Of a DNA stretch of 46,908 nt, positions 1 through 6,882 are shown piece by piece. Origin of the DNA: a virus; IMG/VR virus record IMGVR_UViG_3300042731_001176, positions 1 to 46,908 of that record. One strand, given 5' to 3'. The position numbers and the translations under genes were made by a program. Below the pieces are notes generated by a model, which did no database searches, was not told the DNA's origin, and saw only the letters and a program-made list of their open reading frames with translations. How positions within the stretch are numbered: the first letter of the stretch is position 1; each line of letters begins with the position of its first letter.

Positions 1-129
1 ACCTGCGGGCTTGTTCCTTTTGTTTTCAAACAGAATAGAGATGGCGAAGAGTTTGGCCTCGCTTTGACAACTGGCCTTACTCCTGCTAAGATAGGCAGAC
101 AAATTAACGCTAGTCTCCAAACGACTTGA
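1..129 (+). CDS. 3' end of an unidentified gene (partial)
   Basis: Frame 1 is open from the window edge to TGA at 127-129 and encodes 42 residues that begin TCGLVPFVFKQ and end in INASLQTT. It lies on the same strand as everything downstream and stops 72 bases before the ribonucleotide reductase, so it is probably the tail of the preceding gene. The fragment is too short to identify a family. An ATG inside it in another frame (41) opens only eight codons and was ignored. Confidence 0.5.
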   Translation, partial: TCGLVPFVFKQNRDGEEFGLALTTGLTPAKIGRQINASLQTT

Positions 130-201
130 CGTTCTTACGGACGTACTTGCCGTTAGAATACTAAAACCACTTAAATCACACCTACACAGAAAGAGAGAAT
201 C

Positions 202-2157
202 GTGGACCCTTTTTTCATTTCCGACGACTTTGCTAACGACTATGCTGACCAGATGCCTCCTTGGGGCTTTAATGGTTTGGGCTATGTGACTTACAAGAGA
301 ACTTATGCTCGGCCCATTTTTGAAGCCGGTACAGATATTATTGAGCGTACCGAGGAATGGCACGAGACCATTCAGCGAGTGGTGAATGGTGCTCAGAGTA
401 TCGGTGCTCAGTTGAGTGAGGACGAGGCAAAGCGTCTGTATGATTATTTGTTCAACCTGAAGGGTTCAGTTGCGGGCCGCATGTTGTGGCAGTTGGGTAC
501 CGAGAACAACCAGCGTCTTGGTGGCGATAGCCTTGTAAACTGTTGGTTCGTTGATGTTCAGAAGCCGACCGACTTTTCTTGGGCTGTTGAGCGTTTGATG
601 CTTGGTGGCGGAGTGGGCTTCTCGTGTGATAGGCCGGAGCGTCTAGGTGTGGTTCGTGATGCTTGGGTCAGCCATCAGGACGCAAACGACGCTGACTTTA
701 TTGTTCCTGACACTCGTGAGGGTTGGGGCAATGTTATCCGCAAGGTCTTTGAGTGCTACCTCGGTGGCGACGATGAACCGCAGTACATGGCGTATGCGAC
801 TCATCTTATTCGGCCCGCTGGTGTACCCATCAAGACGTTTGGTGGTACCGCTTCTGGTCCTGACATTTTGATCTCGGGTATCGAAAAGATTTGTGCTGTT
901 CTGGATGGTGCGGTTGGCCGCACCCTCACTTCTGTTGAAGTTCTGGACTGTATGAACATCATCGGTTCAATCGTGGTTGCTGGTAACGTTCGTCGGAGCG
1001 CCGAGATTGCAGTTGGCCGTCTTGATGACGAAGACTACTTGATGGCGAAGCGTTGGGACTTGGGTGACATTCCTATTGAGCGTGCCATGTCCAACAACAC
1101 TGTGTTTGTTTCACCTGAGCAGATGAAGAACATGCCTGAGATGATTTGGGAAGGTTACAAGGGGAATGGCGAGCCTTACGGTTTCTTCAACCTTGAGGCT
1201 TCTCGCCAGTTTGGGCGTATGGGCGAACGTCGTCATGACCCGTCTATTGTTGGCGTTAACCCCTGTGCGGAAATCCCGTTGGCTAACCGTGAGTCGTGTA
1301 ACCTTTCCGAAATCTTCCTTCCGATGATTGATTCACCGGAAGAACTTGAAGATGTCGCTCACCTGCTCTACAAGGTACAGAAGGCTACCGCCGCTCTAGG
1401 TTACCTTGATCCCACGTCTGATAAGATCACTTCCAAGAACATGCGTCTCGGCTTGGGTATTACGGGCGTGGCTCAGGCTATGGACAAGATTGATTGGCTG
1501 GATCAGGCATACGTTTCATTGCGTGCGCTAGATGCGGAATGGTCGGCTCACCGTGGTTGGCCGGAGTCAATTCGTCTGACAACCATTAAACCTTCTGGCA
1601 CTCTCAGCCTTCTTCCGGGCGTTACTCCCGGCGTTCACCCCGGCTTCAGTCAGTACTTCGTGAAGCGTATGCGTATGGCTTCGGGTGACGTGCTTGTGAA
1701 CTACTGCCGGTCAAAGGGCTTCTATGTTGAGCCTCTTCGCAACTTCGACGGTTCTGAAGATCACCGTACCGTGGTTGTTGAGTTCCCGTGTGCGTTCCCT
1801 GATGGCACGATTGAGGCTAAGGACATGACTGCGATTGAGCAGATGGACCTTGTTCGTCGCTTGCAGAAGGTTTGGGCTGACAACGCTATTTCTGTGACGG
1901 TCTACTACAAGAGCGAAGAGTTGGACGGTATTCGTGAGTACCTTGCTGAGCATTGGCACGAGATGAAGTCCGTTTCGTTCCTGTTGCACAGCGAGCATGG
2001 GTTCGATCAGGCTCCGATGGGCGAGTTGACGAAGGAAGAGTACGAACACGTGCTTAGCACCACGTCTCCGCTTGGTGAGAAGTTGACCGGTTCTACGATC
2101 ATGTCTGACGATGAGTTTGACGCTGAATGCGCAACTGGGGCTTGCCCGATCCGCTAA
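202..2157 (+). CDS. nrdJ: Adenosylcobalamin-dependent (class II) ribonucleotide reductase
   Basis: Reduces ribonucleotides to deoxyribonucleotides for phage DNA synthesis, using coenzyme B12 to form the thiyl radical; it needs no oxygen and no NrdB partner. The 651-residue protein has the core signatures: Cys114 (in SLVNCWF) and Cys366 as the expected active-site pair, NPCAEIPL at 353-360 with radical Cys355 and Glu357, the KPSGTLSLLPGVTPGVHPG phosphate-binding region near 475-495, and a C-terminal CATGACPIR tail whose two cysteines would re-reduce the active site. It looks like the monomeric B12 type and is somewhat shorter than the roughly 740-residue lactobacillus enzyme. The start is GTG, preceded by AAGAGAG about five bases upstream. 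It depends on host cobalamin. Family assignment is firm; the monomeric subtype is inferred from length and motifs. Confidence 0.93.
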   Translation: MDPFFISDDFANDYADQMPPWGFNGLGYVTYKRTYARPIFEAGTDIIERTEEWHETIQRVVNGAQSIGAQLSEDEAKRLYDYLFNLKGSVAGRMLWQLGTENNQRLGGDSLVNCWFVDVQKPTDFSWAVERLMLGGGVGFSCDRPERLGVVRDAWVSHQDANDADFIVPDTREGWGNVIRKVFECYLGGDDEPQYMAYATHLIRPAGVPIKTFGGTASGPDILISGIEKICAVLDGAVGRTLTSVEVLDCMNIIGSIVVAGNVRRSAEIAVGRLDDEDYLMAKRWDLGDIPIERAMSNNTVFVSPEQMKNMPEMIWEGYKGNGEPYGFFNLEASRQFGRMGERRHDPSIVGVNPCAEIPLANRESCNLSEIFLPMIDSPEELEDVAHLLYKVQKATAALGYLDPTSDKITSKNMRLGLGITGVAQAMDKIDWLDQAYVSLRALDAEWSAHRGWPESIRLTTIKPSGTLSLLPGVTPGVHPGFSQYFVKRMRMASGDVLVNYCRSKGFYVEPLRNFDGSEDHRTVVVEFPCAFPDGTIEAKDMTAIEQMDLVRRLQKVWADNAISVTVYYKSEELDGIREYLAEHWHEMKSVSFLLHSEHGFDQAPMGELTKEEYEHVLSTTSPLGEKLTGSTIMSDDEFDAECATGACPIR

Positions 2158-2172
2158 TGTTTAAAGTACTAC

Positions 2173-2201
2173 TTGCTTATTTATTCCGACGCAGGTAGTA
2201 T
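2173..2201 (+). promoter_or_regulatory. Leaderless-type promoter for the peroxiredoxin gene
   Basis: TTGCTT (2173-2178), a 17-base spacer and TAGTAT (2196-2201). The -10 box ends six bases before the ATG at 2208, so the expected start of transcription falls on the start codon. No Shine-Dalgarno is present. Confidence 0.6.
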
Positions 2202-2207
2202 ACTTGT

Positions 2208-2720
2208 ATGATTGGTGTAACAGAACAATTCCCTGCTTTTGGCATGGTCGGAGTTAACGCAGACAACGAGTTTGTGGATATCACACTTGATGACTTCGAT
2301 GGAATGTGGAAAGTATTTTATTTCTATCCGAAGGACTTTACGTTCATTTGTCCTACTGAGATTAGAGAGATGGATCGCCTCGTGTCAGAGGATGTTGCTG
2401 TCGTCGGTTTCAGTGGGGACAATGAGCATTGTAAGTTGAACTGGAAGCAATCCAACGACTTGATCGGTGGCATCAAGCACACGCTAGGTGCTGACACCGG
2501 CCTGTACCTCACCCGATTCTTGGGCATTGAGGACACTATTGAAGGCGTTGCTTTACGTGCTACTTATATTGTTGATGAGTTCAATACGATCAGGTCGGTA
2601 ACGGTCAACGAGTTGGACACGGGCAGGAATGTGGATGAAACTATCCGAACCCTGAAGGCTTTACGTGCGGGCGGTTTGACTGGTTGCTCGTGGACGCCGG
2701 GAGACGAGTTTGTAGGCTAG
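2208..2720 (+). CDS. Peroxiredoxin (AhpC/Prx family)
   Basis: Thiol peroxidase that reduces peroxides and is recycled by a host reductant. The 170-residue protein has the thioredoxin-like Prx signature PKDFTFICPTE, with Pro41, Thr45 and peroxidatic Cys48. A C-terminal Cys160 in GCSWTPGDEF sits where AhpC proteins carry the resolving cysteine before their WxPG ending, so this looks like a typical 2-Cys AhpC rather than a thioredoxin. No AhpF/AhpD-like partner gene is visible, so a host reductase is presumed. It follows the ribonucleotide reductase by 50 bases but has its own promoter and an apparently leaderless start. A peroxiredoxin is unusual cargo for a tailed phage and is probably an auxiliary gene protecting the infected cell. 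Confidence 0.9.
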   Translation: MIGVTEQFPAFGMVGVNADNEFVDITLDDFDGMWKVFYFYPKDFTFICPTEIREMDRLVSEDVAVVGFSGDNEHCKLNWKQSNDLIGGIKHTLGADTGLYLTRFLGIEDTIEGVALRATYIVDEFNTIRSVTVNELDTGRNVDETIRTLKALRAGGLTGCSWTPGDEFVG

Positions 2721-2742
2721 GCCAGTATTATAATTTCTAAAG

Positions 2743-2861
2743 TTGCAATCTGGCGAAAGTTCGGGAGATAGATTAATACTTGTACCGGCAAGTAGGCTAA
2801 CCCCGAAGGAGGAGATTGTGGATATCGGTTAAGCCGGTAGCCGATTAGCAATCAAATTATC
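2743..2861 (+). other. Gene-free leader with a perfect Shine-Dalgarno but only tiny ORFs
   Basis: No gene-length frame exists between 2720 and 2916. At 2806-2812 there is AAGGAGG, the best Shine-Dalgarno in this part of the window. The GTG at 2818 opens only four codons (stop at 2830-2832), and a TTG at 2816 opens ten codons (stop at 2846-2848). The stretch just after contains short inverted repeats (ATCGG with CCGAT around 2824-2845) and leads into the hairpin at 2865. It could be a small RNA or a leader peptide; neither is proven. Confidence 0.3.
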
Positions 2862-2864
2862 TAG

Positions 2865-2895
2865 GCGGGGTCTGGTCACTTGCACTGGACCCCGC
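2865..2895 (+). terminator. Hairpin, possible terminator overlapping the next promoter
   Basis: GCGGGGTC (2865-2872) pairs perfectly with GACCCCGC (2888-2895) around a 15-base loop. There is no strong T tract, only TTGGCGTTT, so factor-independent termination would be weak. The -35 box of the downstream promoter (TTGCAC, 2880-2885) lies in the loop. Confidence 0.45.
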
Positions 2896-2909
2896 TTGGC
2901 GTTTAAAAT
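2880..2909 (+). promoter_or_regulatory. Leaderless-type promoter for the gene at 2916
   Basis: TTGCAC (2880-2885), an 18-base spacer and TAAAAT (2904-2909), ending six bases before ATG 2916. There is no Shine-Dalgarno. The -35 box lies in the loop of the 2865-2895 hairpin. Confidence 0.5.
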
Positions 2910-2915
2910 AGATTT

Positions 2916-3269
2916 ATGCCGGTCATGCAAGAGTTCAAAGAGAAAAAGATTCATATAGACTTAGCCTACTTAGCGGACCTTGTTCGATATCACGGCATAT
3001 CTACCACGGTTCCCCGAACCCCTGAAGGTTCTGTTTCCTTGTCATATGCACTGGCTTTGATCTGCGGAATGCGGACTTATCCTGAAGTGGATGACTTTGA
3101 GTATCTAGTCGATCAGGTTCCATCAGTCTATCGTGCTCAGTTCATTTTGTGTTGGGAAGCAATTGAACTTGAAGTTGGTGAAGATATTGTCACATGGTCT
3201 GAAAGAGTCGGAACTGTTGAGACGGCTGCTCGGTTGAGAAGTCTTTCTAAACTTATTGAGTTATCCTAA
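2916..3269 (+). CDS. Hypothetical protein, 117 aa
   Basis: Not recognised. The product is an acidic, mostly helical-looking 117-residue soluble protein with no membrane segment and no cysteine motif. The start ATG has no ribosome binding site but sits six bases after a -10 box, as in several other genes of this phage. It lies in a group of small early-type genes between the peroxiredoxin and the HA/HTH protein. The frame is well supported by the stop-free length and by the promoter; function is unknown. Confidence 0.65.
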   Translation: MPVMQEFKEKKIHIDLAYLADLVRYHGISTTVPRTPEGSVSLSYALALICGMRTYPEVDDFEYLVDQVPSVYRAQFILCWEAIELEVGEDIVTWSERVGTVETAARLRSLSKLIELS

Positions 3270-3276
3270 GGTCGGC

Positions 3277-3305
3277 TTGACACACGGCTGTGTTTTTATT
3301 AATAT
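3277..3305 (+). promoter_or_regulatory. Consensus leaderless promoter for the HA/HTH gene
   Basis: A perfect TTGACA (3277-3282), 17-base spacer and TAATAT (3300-3305), ending six bases before ATG 3312. No Shine-Dalgarno lies between. This is one of the best sigma-70-type promoters in the window. Confidence 0.75.
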
Positions 3306-3311
3306 ACTGAC

Positions 3312-3695
3312 ATGAATCATCATGCGAGATGGAAGCGACATTATGATGCTCTGGCTCAGTACGAGGAGCGCTATGGCGATGCTATGCCGCCTAGCAACCA
3401 CGTAGAGTTTTTACCAGACGGCGAAGAAATCAATTTAGGCAACTGGGTAAGTTACATGCGTACTCGGTACAGGCAGAATGCTTTGTCCGATGAGCGTATC
3501 GCTCTATTGGAGAAGTTCCCTTCGTGGGAGTGGGGTCCAGTTCGGCCCGGACCAAAGTCGCACGATTTTGTTGTAGTCCGTAATCAGCGCATTGTAAGCG
3601 CCCACGAGTCAGGTACCTCTCTGGCACAGATTGCTAGAGAGCATAATTTGTCAAGACAGCGAGTTCATCAAATAGTTAGGAGTGCTAGTGAGTAA
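3312..3695 (+). CDS. DNA-binding protein with helicase-associated (HA) domain and C-terminal HTH
   Basis: Probable DNA-binding protein of 127 residues. Residues about 4-75 match the pattern of the helicase-associated (HA) domain: W-x-xx-YDALAQYEERYGDA, then LGNWVSYMRTRYRQ, then LSDERIALLEKFPSWEW. This small helical domain is often repeated in actinobacterial proteins. Residues about 98-125 (GTSLAQIAREHNLSRQRVHQIV) form a clear helix-turn-helix of the sigma region 4 / resolvase type. It may be a transcription regulator or recombination accessory; its target is not evident. It has its own consensus promoter with the start codon at the expected transcription start. Its 3' end overlaps the next gene by eight bases. 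Confidence 0.7.
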   Translation: MNHHARWKRHYDALAQYEERYGDAMPPSNHVEFLPDGEEINLGNWVSYMRTRYRQNALSDERIALLEKFPSWEWGPVRPGPKSHDFVVVRNQRIVSAHESGTSLAQIAREHNLSRQRVHQIVRSASE

Positions 3696-4008
3696 AAAGA
3701 ATGACGACTGGGAAGAAGTGCTTTCCCGGCTAACACAGGAGCGAGAAGCCAAACAGTCGCCGGGATCAGTTGCGGGCGGTCTAGTTTCAGGCATCCTTGC
3801 GTTCTGCCTTATCAACGGAGCGACAGCAGTGGCTTTGATGATTATTAATCAGGTGCTCATTGGGGCGTGGCCTAACATGACTTCAATCTCTCCCGGCATT
3901 GGATATCAGGATGCTTTTGTGGTGACAAGCATGTTGTGGGTTGTTTTCTTTGTAAGACTGGCGGTCATTTTAGGCATGGATGGTAAGAACAATGCTAATA
4001 AGTCCTGA
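3688..4008 (+). CDS. Small membrane protein
   Basis: A protein of about 106 residues with a charged N-terminus (SKKNDDWEEVLSRL), one long hydrophobic segment at about residues 27-55 (from GGLVSGILAFCLINGATAV) and a second near 75-97 (VTSMLWVVFFVRLAVILG). It is therefore an inner-membrane protein with two or three passes. The GTG at 3688 is preferred over the GTG at 3682 because AGGAG at 3678-3682 is spaced five bases from it. It overlaps both neighbours and is probably translationally coupled. A holin role is possible but the gene is far from the lysis cassette, so no function is assigned. Confidence 0.6.
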   Translation: MSKKNDDWEEVLSRLTQEREAKQSPGSVAGGLVSGILAFCLINGATAVALMIINQVLIGAWPNMTSISPGIGYQDAFVVTSMLWVVFFVRLAVILGMDGKNNANKS

Positions 4009-4480
4009 AGTCACGACTAGCACTTGGGAAGGTGCGGCACAGATTTACACTTCTTCCATTTGGGAGTACGTAGGTGATAGGGAATGGCAAATTTCTGATG
4101 TGAATGCTGCCATTCGGATTCACCTTGATACCATGATTGACGCATACTTTAATAAAGACGGTGAGCCGTCTCACGACGAGTGGACACATTTAGCGGCGTT
4201 GTCGATTTTGGCTAGCGGGTACTTAGACGAAACTGAAACTCTGATTACACTGTGTAACAAGCAGAGAGACTACGGGCCAAATAACATCGCTCGGTTTGGC
4301 TCTTCAGGTCTTCTCCTGCGACTTCATGATAAGGTTGCACGGTTAGAGAATCTGCTTTCCCACGGTCATGACGCCCGGAACGAGTCTTTGAATGACACCT
4401 ATTTGGATATTGTAGGTTACTCTGTTATTGGGCACATGCTTATTGAGGGCAGTTTCTTCTTTCCGATGGCAGATGCTTAA
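3980..4480 (+). CDS. Nucleotide modification associated domain 1 (DUF1599-like) protein
   Basis: A 166-residue protein whose second half matches the nucleotide modification associated domain 1 / DUF1599 pattern: CNKQRDYGPNNIARFG, then LLLRLHDKVARLENL, then NESLNDTYLDIVGY. This all-alpha fold is related to MazG/dUTPase-like pyrophosphatases and recurs near genes for modified DNA bases in phages. The acidic residues of the DxxxD-type helices (E and D in ESLNDTYLD) are expected metal ligands. The start at 3980 overlaps the membrane gene by 29 bases; an ATG at 3992 is an alternative, since neither has a strong ribosome binding site. No hypermodification enzymes are visible in this window. Confidence 0.7.
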   Translation: MVRTMLISPEVTTSTWEGAAQIYTSSIWEYVGDREWQISDVNAAIRIHLDTMIDAYFNKDGEPSHDEWTHLAALSILASGYLDETETLITLCNKQRDYGPNNIARFGSSGLLLRLHDKVARLENLLSHGHDARNESLNDTYLDIVGYSVIGHMLIEGSFFFPMADA

Positions 4481-4496
4481 GGAGTAATCTGCGATA

Positions 4497-4525
4497 GGCG
4501 TCTGGTTACGGTATCATAACACTAG
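4497..4525 (+). promoter_or_regulatory. Possible promoter before the small basic gene
   Basis: Near-consensus CTGCGA, 17-base spacer and TATCAT in the 75-base gap after the gene ending at 4480. Unlike the leaderless set, it is followed by a leader of about 25 bases containing GGAGG before ATG 4556. Confidence 0.35.
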
Positions 4526-4555
4526 GACTTATTGTGTTCGTCTACGGAGGATAAA

Positions 4556-4705
4556 ATGCCAGAGCCACTAACTATTAGGGATCGTGAGACAAGTAGAGAG
4601 CGGGGGCTGATTAACCGTCTGCGTGAGCGTATTCGTGATGGGCTTCGTAATAGAGGCATTGAGCCAGCCGGTAACGCTGGTCCGGGCGCTCGTACACGGG
4701 GTTAA
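4556..4705 (+). CDS. Small arginine-rich protein, 49 aa
   Basis: A 49-codon ORF, strongly basic with about eleven arginines (for example RETSRERGLINRLRERIRDG) and a Gly/Pro-rich end (GNAGPGARTRG). An ACGGAGG Shine-Dalgarno lies seven bases before the ATG. It is the first gene of the structural region, directly before the head-tail connector. It may bind nucleic acid or be a minor virion part, but nothing in the sequence proves a role. Confidence 0.6.
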   Translation: MPEPLTIRDRETSRERGLINRLRERIRDGLRNRGIEPAGNAGPGARTRG

Positions 4706-4731
4706 TTTTCGTTTAAGATTGTGAATCTACT

Positions 4732-5373
4732 ATGGCTCTAATTACTGTATCTGACATTACAACATATATGGACATCACGTTTACGAATGTCCAAGAAGAT
4801 GCTGCACAGTTTGTAATTGATGGTTTACAGGCTGAATTAGAGGCGTACCTACGCAGACCTGTGGAGCAGACTTCCTTTACTGAAACCTACCGCATTCCCG
4901 ACCACGGTCGTGGTGCGAAGGATAATCAGTACTACTACAACTATACATTGGACCCTGCTTCGTCTTTGTCTACGGGCGGGATTACGTACAACCCGATTTT
5001 CACTTTGTATTTGGAAAATAGTCCGGTCGTTTCAGTTGACTCTGTTAGTATTACAGCGGCTTCCGCTTCAGCAGTGGCGTCGGCTCAGGTGGCTGAACGG
5101 GATTACATTGTTCGGGATTTTGGTATTGACCTATTTAACGTGATTGGTAATGACCGAGTTACTGTGACCTACACAGCAGGGCTGGACGGTGCGAATATTA
5201 AAGCATTTAAACTTTTGATGTTGCGTGCGGCTACTCGTGAGATGCAGAACATGCATGACGATGTTGTTGGTCTTAAAGATTTGACCACCCGAAATGTTGC
5301 ACCTGTTGAGACTGGATTTACGGAACGTGAGTTAATGAGCATCAAGAGGTACCGCCGAGTAAGGGTGGCCTAA
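4732..5373 (+). CDS. Probable head-tail connector (adaptor) protein
   Basis: A 213-residue protein with the layout of tailed-phage connector/adaptor proteins. There is an N-terminal helical part (SDITTYMDITFTNVQEDAAQFVIDGLQAELEAYLRRPV), a beta-rich middle with YIVRDFGIDLF and VTVTYTAGLDG, and a C-terminal helix that includes KLLMLRAATREMQ. The phrase VTYTAGxxG followed by a helical end is typical of gp6-like adaptors. The next two genes (virion morphogenesis, tail terminator) occupy the usual next positions. The ATG lacks a clear Shine-Dalgarno. The assignment rests on pattern and position. Confidence 0.6.
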   Translation: MALITVSDITTYMDITFTNVQEDAAQFVIDGLQAELEAYLRRPVEQTSFTETYRIPDHGRGAKDNQYYYNYTLDPASSLSTGGITYNPIFTLYLENSPVVSVDSVSITAASASAVASAQVAERDYIVRDFGIDLFNVIGNDRVTVTYTAGLDGANIKAFKLLMLRAATREMQNMHDDVVGLKDLTTRNVAPVETGFTERELMSIKRYRRVRVA

Positions 5374-5374
5374 G

Positions 5375-5869
5375 ATGCGTGTTCAGGTCCGAGTTGTAGA
5401 CGTTGACACTTCTAAAGCAGATCGACGTTTTGGGCAAATTCTTCGTAGATCACGGGATTTCAAAGCGGTGTTCCGTTGGATGTTCCAAGAGTTGCAGGAA
5501 GCCCATCGTGAGAACTTTAGAACGCAGGGGGCGGCGTCTGGCTTTCCGTGGAAGCCACTAGAGCCACAGTATGCCTCTTGGAAGATTGAGAACTATGGGG
5601 CAAACGGCGTGTTGGTGCGTTCTGGCGACTTGGAGCGGAGCCTTACCATGAATAGTGGCCGAGGGGCTGTCCGTGACATTGGTGCTAGGACTGCTGAGTT
5701 TGGTACTAAGTTACCATACGCCAAGTTTCATCAGAGCGGTACGAGCAATATGGCCCAGCGTAAGCCTCTGTTTTTGCCTAGACTAATGGCAGACCGTACA
5801 GCGGATGCTGTCGGTGAATACTTGGTACACGGTTCAGTGGGTATGCGTACCACGGGAGGATTGATCTAA
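5375..5869 (+). CDS. Virion morphogenesis / tail completion protein (Mu gpG - P2 gpS-like)
   Basis: A 164-residue basic protein. Residues about 30-135 follow the virion morphogenesis family pattern: HRENFRTQGAASGFPWKPLEP, then K-x(10)-LVRSGDLERSLTM, then a beta segment, then LPYAKFHQSGTSNMAQRKPLFLP. In P2-like phages this family completes the tail end that joins the head. It starts one base after the connector stop codon and ends one base before the next gene, so it belongs to one operon with them. Confidence 0.7.
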   Translation: MRVQVRVVDVDTSKADRRFGQILRRSRDFKAVFRWMFQELQEAHRENFRTQGAASGFPWKPLEPQYASWKIENYGANGVLVRSGDLERSLTMNSGRGAVRDIGARTAEFGTKLPYAKFHQSGTSNMAQRKPLFLPRLMADRTADAVGEYLVHGSVGMRTTGGLI

Positions 5870-5870
5870 A

Positions 5871-6743
5871 ATGATGTCAGGACCTAGATTTGCTAAAAAC
5901 TATGTTTCAAATTATTTAAGTAATGATTTGCCGTCTCGTTTGATTACGTACCGGAACAGTTGGGGTTTGAGTTCTCGGCAGTTGCCTGATCCCCGGCGCT
6001 ACCTGAGTTACGAGCCGTTCGCTCTTGATACGTGGCCCACGATTATCAATCTCGTGATTAACACTCGCTCTATCACCAGAGAGGGGTACGAGTTCGATCA
6101 TGATCCTAACTTCCGTGTTATTTATGAAATGCGGACATATGTGTGGGTTCGTGATGCAGGCGCTGAGATTGTTACGGAGCAGCGGGATAATTTAACTACA
6201 GTTGTGCGAGAGGCGTTGATGGATGGGCCATCACTGTCTGAGTATGACACTACGGTGCCTTGCTCACCCAAGATTGACGAAGGTACCATTAGAGAAGAAT
6301 TTTCTGATTTAACTTTGATCAAGGGAGAGCGTTTGTTGGCAGGTGCCTACATTGCTTATGACCTTGCTTTGGAAGAGGTTATTGACCATACCACTCTGGG
6401 AGTGTTTACAAGCAAGGAAGCGACTGTCACCAAGTTGCCGATTACAGCGATTGCTCCCACGAATTTGTTAGGAATTGCTGGCGATAGTCAGGTCACGTTG
6501 TCATGGAATGAATCAACGTGGAATGGCGGCGTTCATGAAATTTCAGGGTATACCGTTCAGCAATCTACTGATTCAGGTTCTACTTGGACTACGGTAACTA
6601 CCGATACTGGTAGCACTGAGGGCCTGTATGTGGTTACTGGTCTAGATAATGGGACTTCGTATTCGTTTAGGGTTGCGGCGAACAACACTGCGGGGGTGGG
6701 TGCATATTCGGCTGCTAGCACGGCTGTCACCCCTTCTTCTTAA
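5871..6743 (+). CDS. Probable tail terminator fused to a C-terminal fibronectin III domain
   Basis: 290 residues. Residues 1 to about 185 form an alpha/beta domain (TWPTIINLVINTRSITREGYEF, RTYVWVRDAGAEIVTEQRDNLTTVVREALM), in the position and style of a tail terminator or neck protein. Residues about 195-290 are a fibronectin type III domain: APTNLLGIAGDSQVTLSWN, GYTVQQSTDSGSTWTTV, and GLDNGTSYSFRVAANNTAGVG. Such add-on Ig-like domains on phage virions are thought to bind cell-surface sugars weakly. ATG codons at 5871 and 5874 are both possible starts. It is immediately followed by the promoter region for the sheath gene. The terminator role is inferred from gene order. Confidence 0.55.
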   Translation: MMSGPRFAKNYVSNYLSNDLPSRLITYRNSWGLSSRQLPDPRRYLSYEPFALDTWPTIINLVINTRSITREGYEFDHDPNFRVIYEMRTYVWVRDAGAEIVTEQRDNLTTVVREALMDGPSLSEYDTTVPCSPKIDEGTIREEFSDLTLIKGERLLAGAYIAYDLALEEVIDHTTLGVFTSKEATVTKLPITAIAPTNLLGIAGDSQVTLSWNESTWNGGVHEISGYTVQQSTDSGSTWTTVTTDTGSTEGLYVVTGLDNGTSYSFRVAANNTAGVGAYSAASTAVTPSS

Positions 6744-6766
6744 TTTTCCGATCAGGGATATAGTTC

Positions 6767-6848
6767 CTGCGATCTCTAGACATTTGGTGGTAATATAATA
6801 GTTGACAGAGCAGACGCTTTGCGTTTCGCCCTCAGGGCAAGCAATACT
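6767..6848 (+). promoter_or_regulatory. Promoter region for sheath and tube genes
   Basis: Two candidate promoters lie in this 139-base gap. CTGCGA (6767-6772) with 18 bases to TAATAT (6791-6796), which overlaps a perfect TATAAT at 6794-6799; and TTGCGT (6819-6824) with 18 bases to AATACT (6843-6848). A small GCCC/GGGC hairpin lies at 6829-6839. The leader carries GGAGG seven bases before ATG 6883, as expected for a highly translated virion protein. Confidence 0.5.
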
Positions 6849-6882
6849 GGTATTGTAAATCTAAGGAAAATGGAGGCTTAAA

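Noticed and set aside
4714-4731. Leaderless promoter for the connector gene at 4732
   Set aside because: TAAGAT is present but no -35 box lies 16-18 bases upstream and the gap to ATG is 12 bases.
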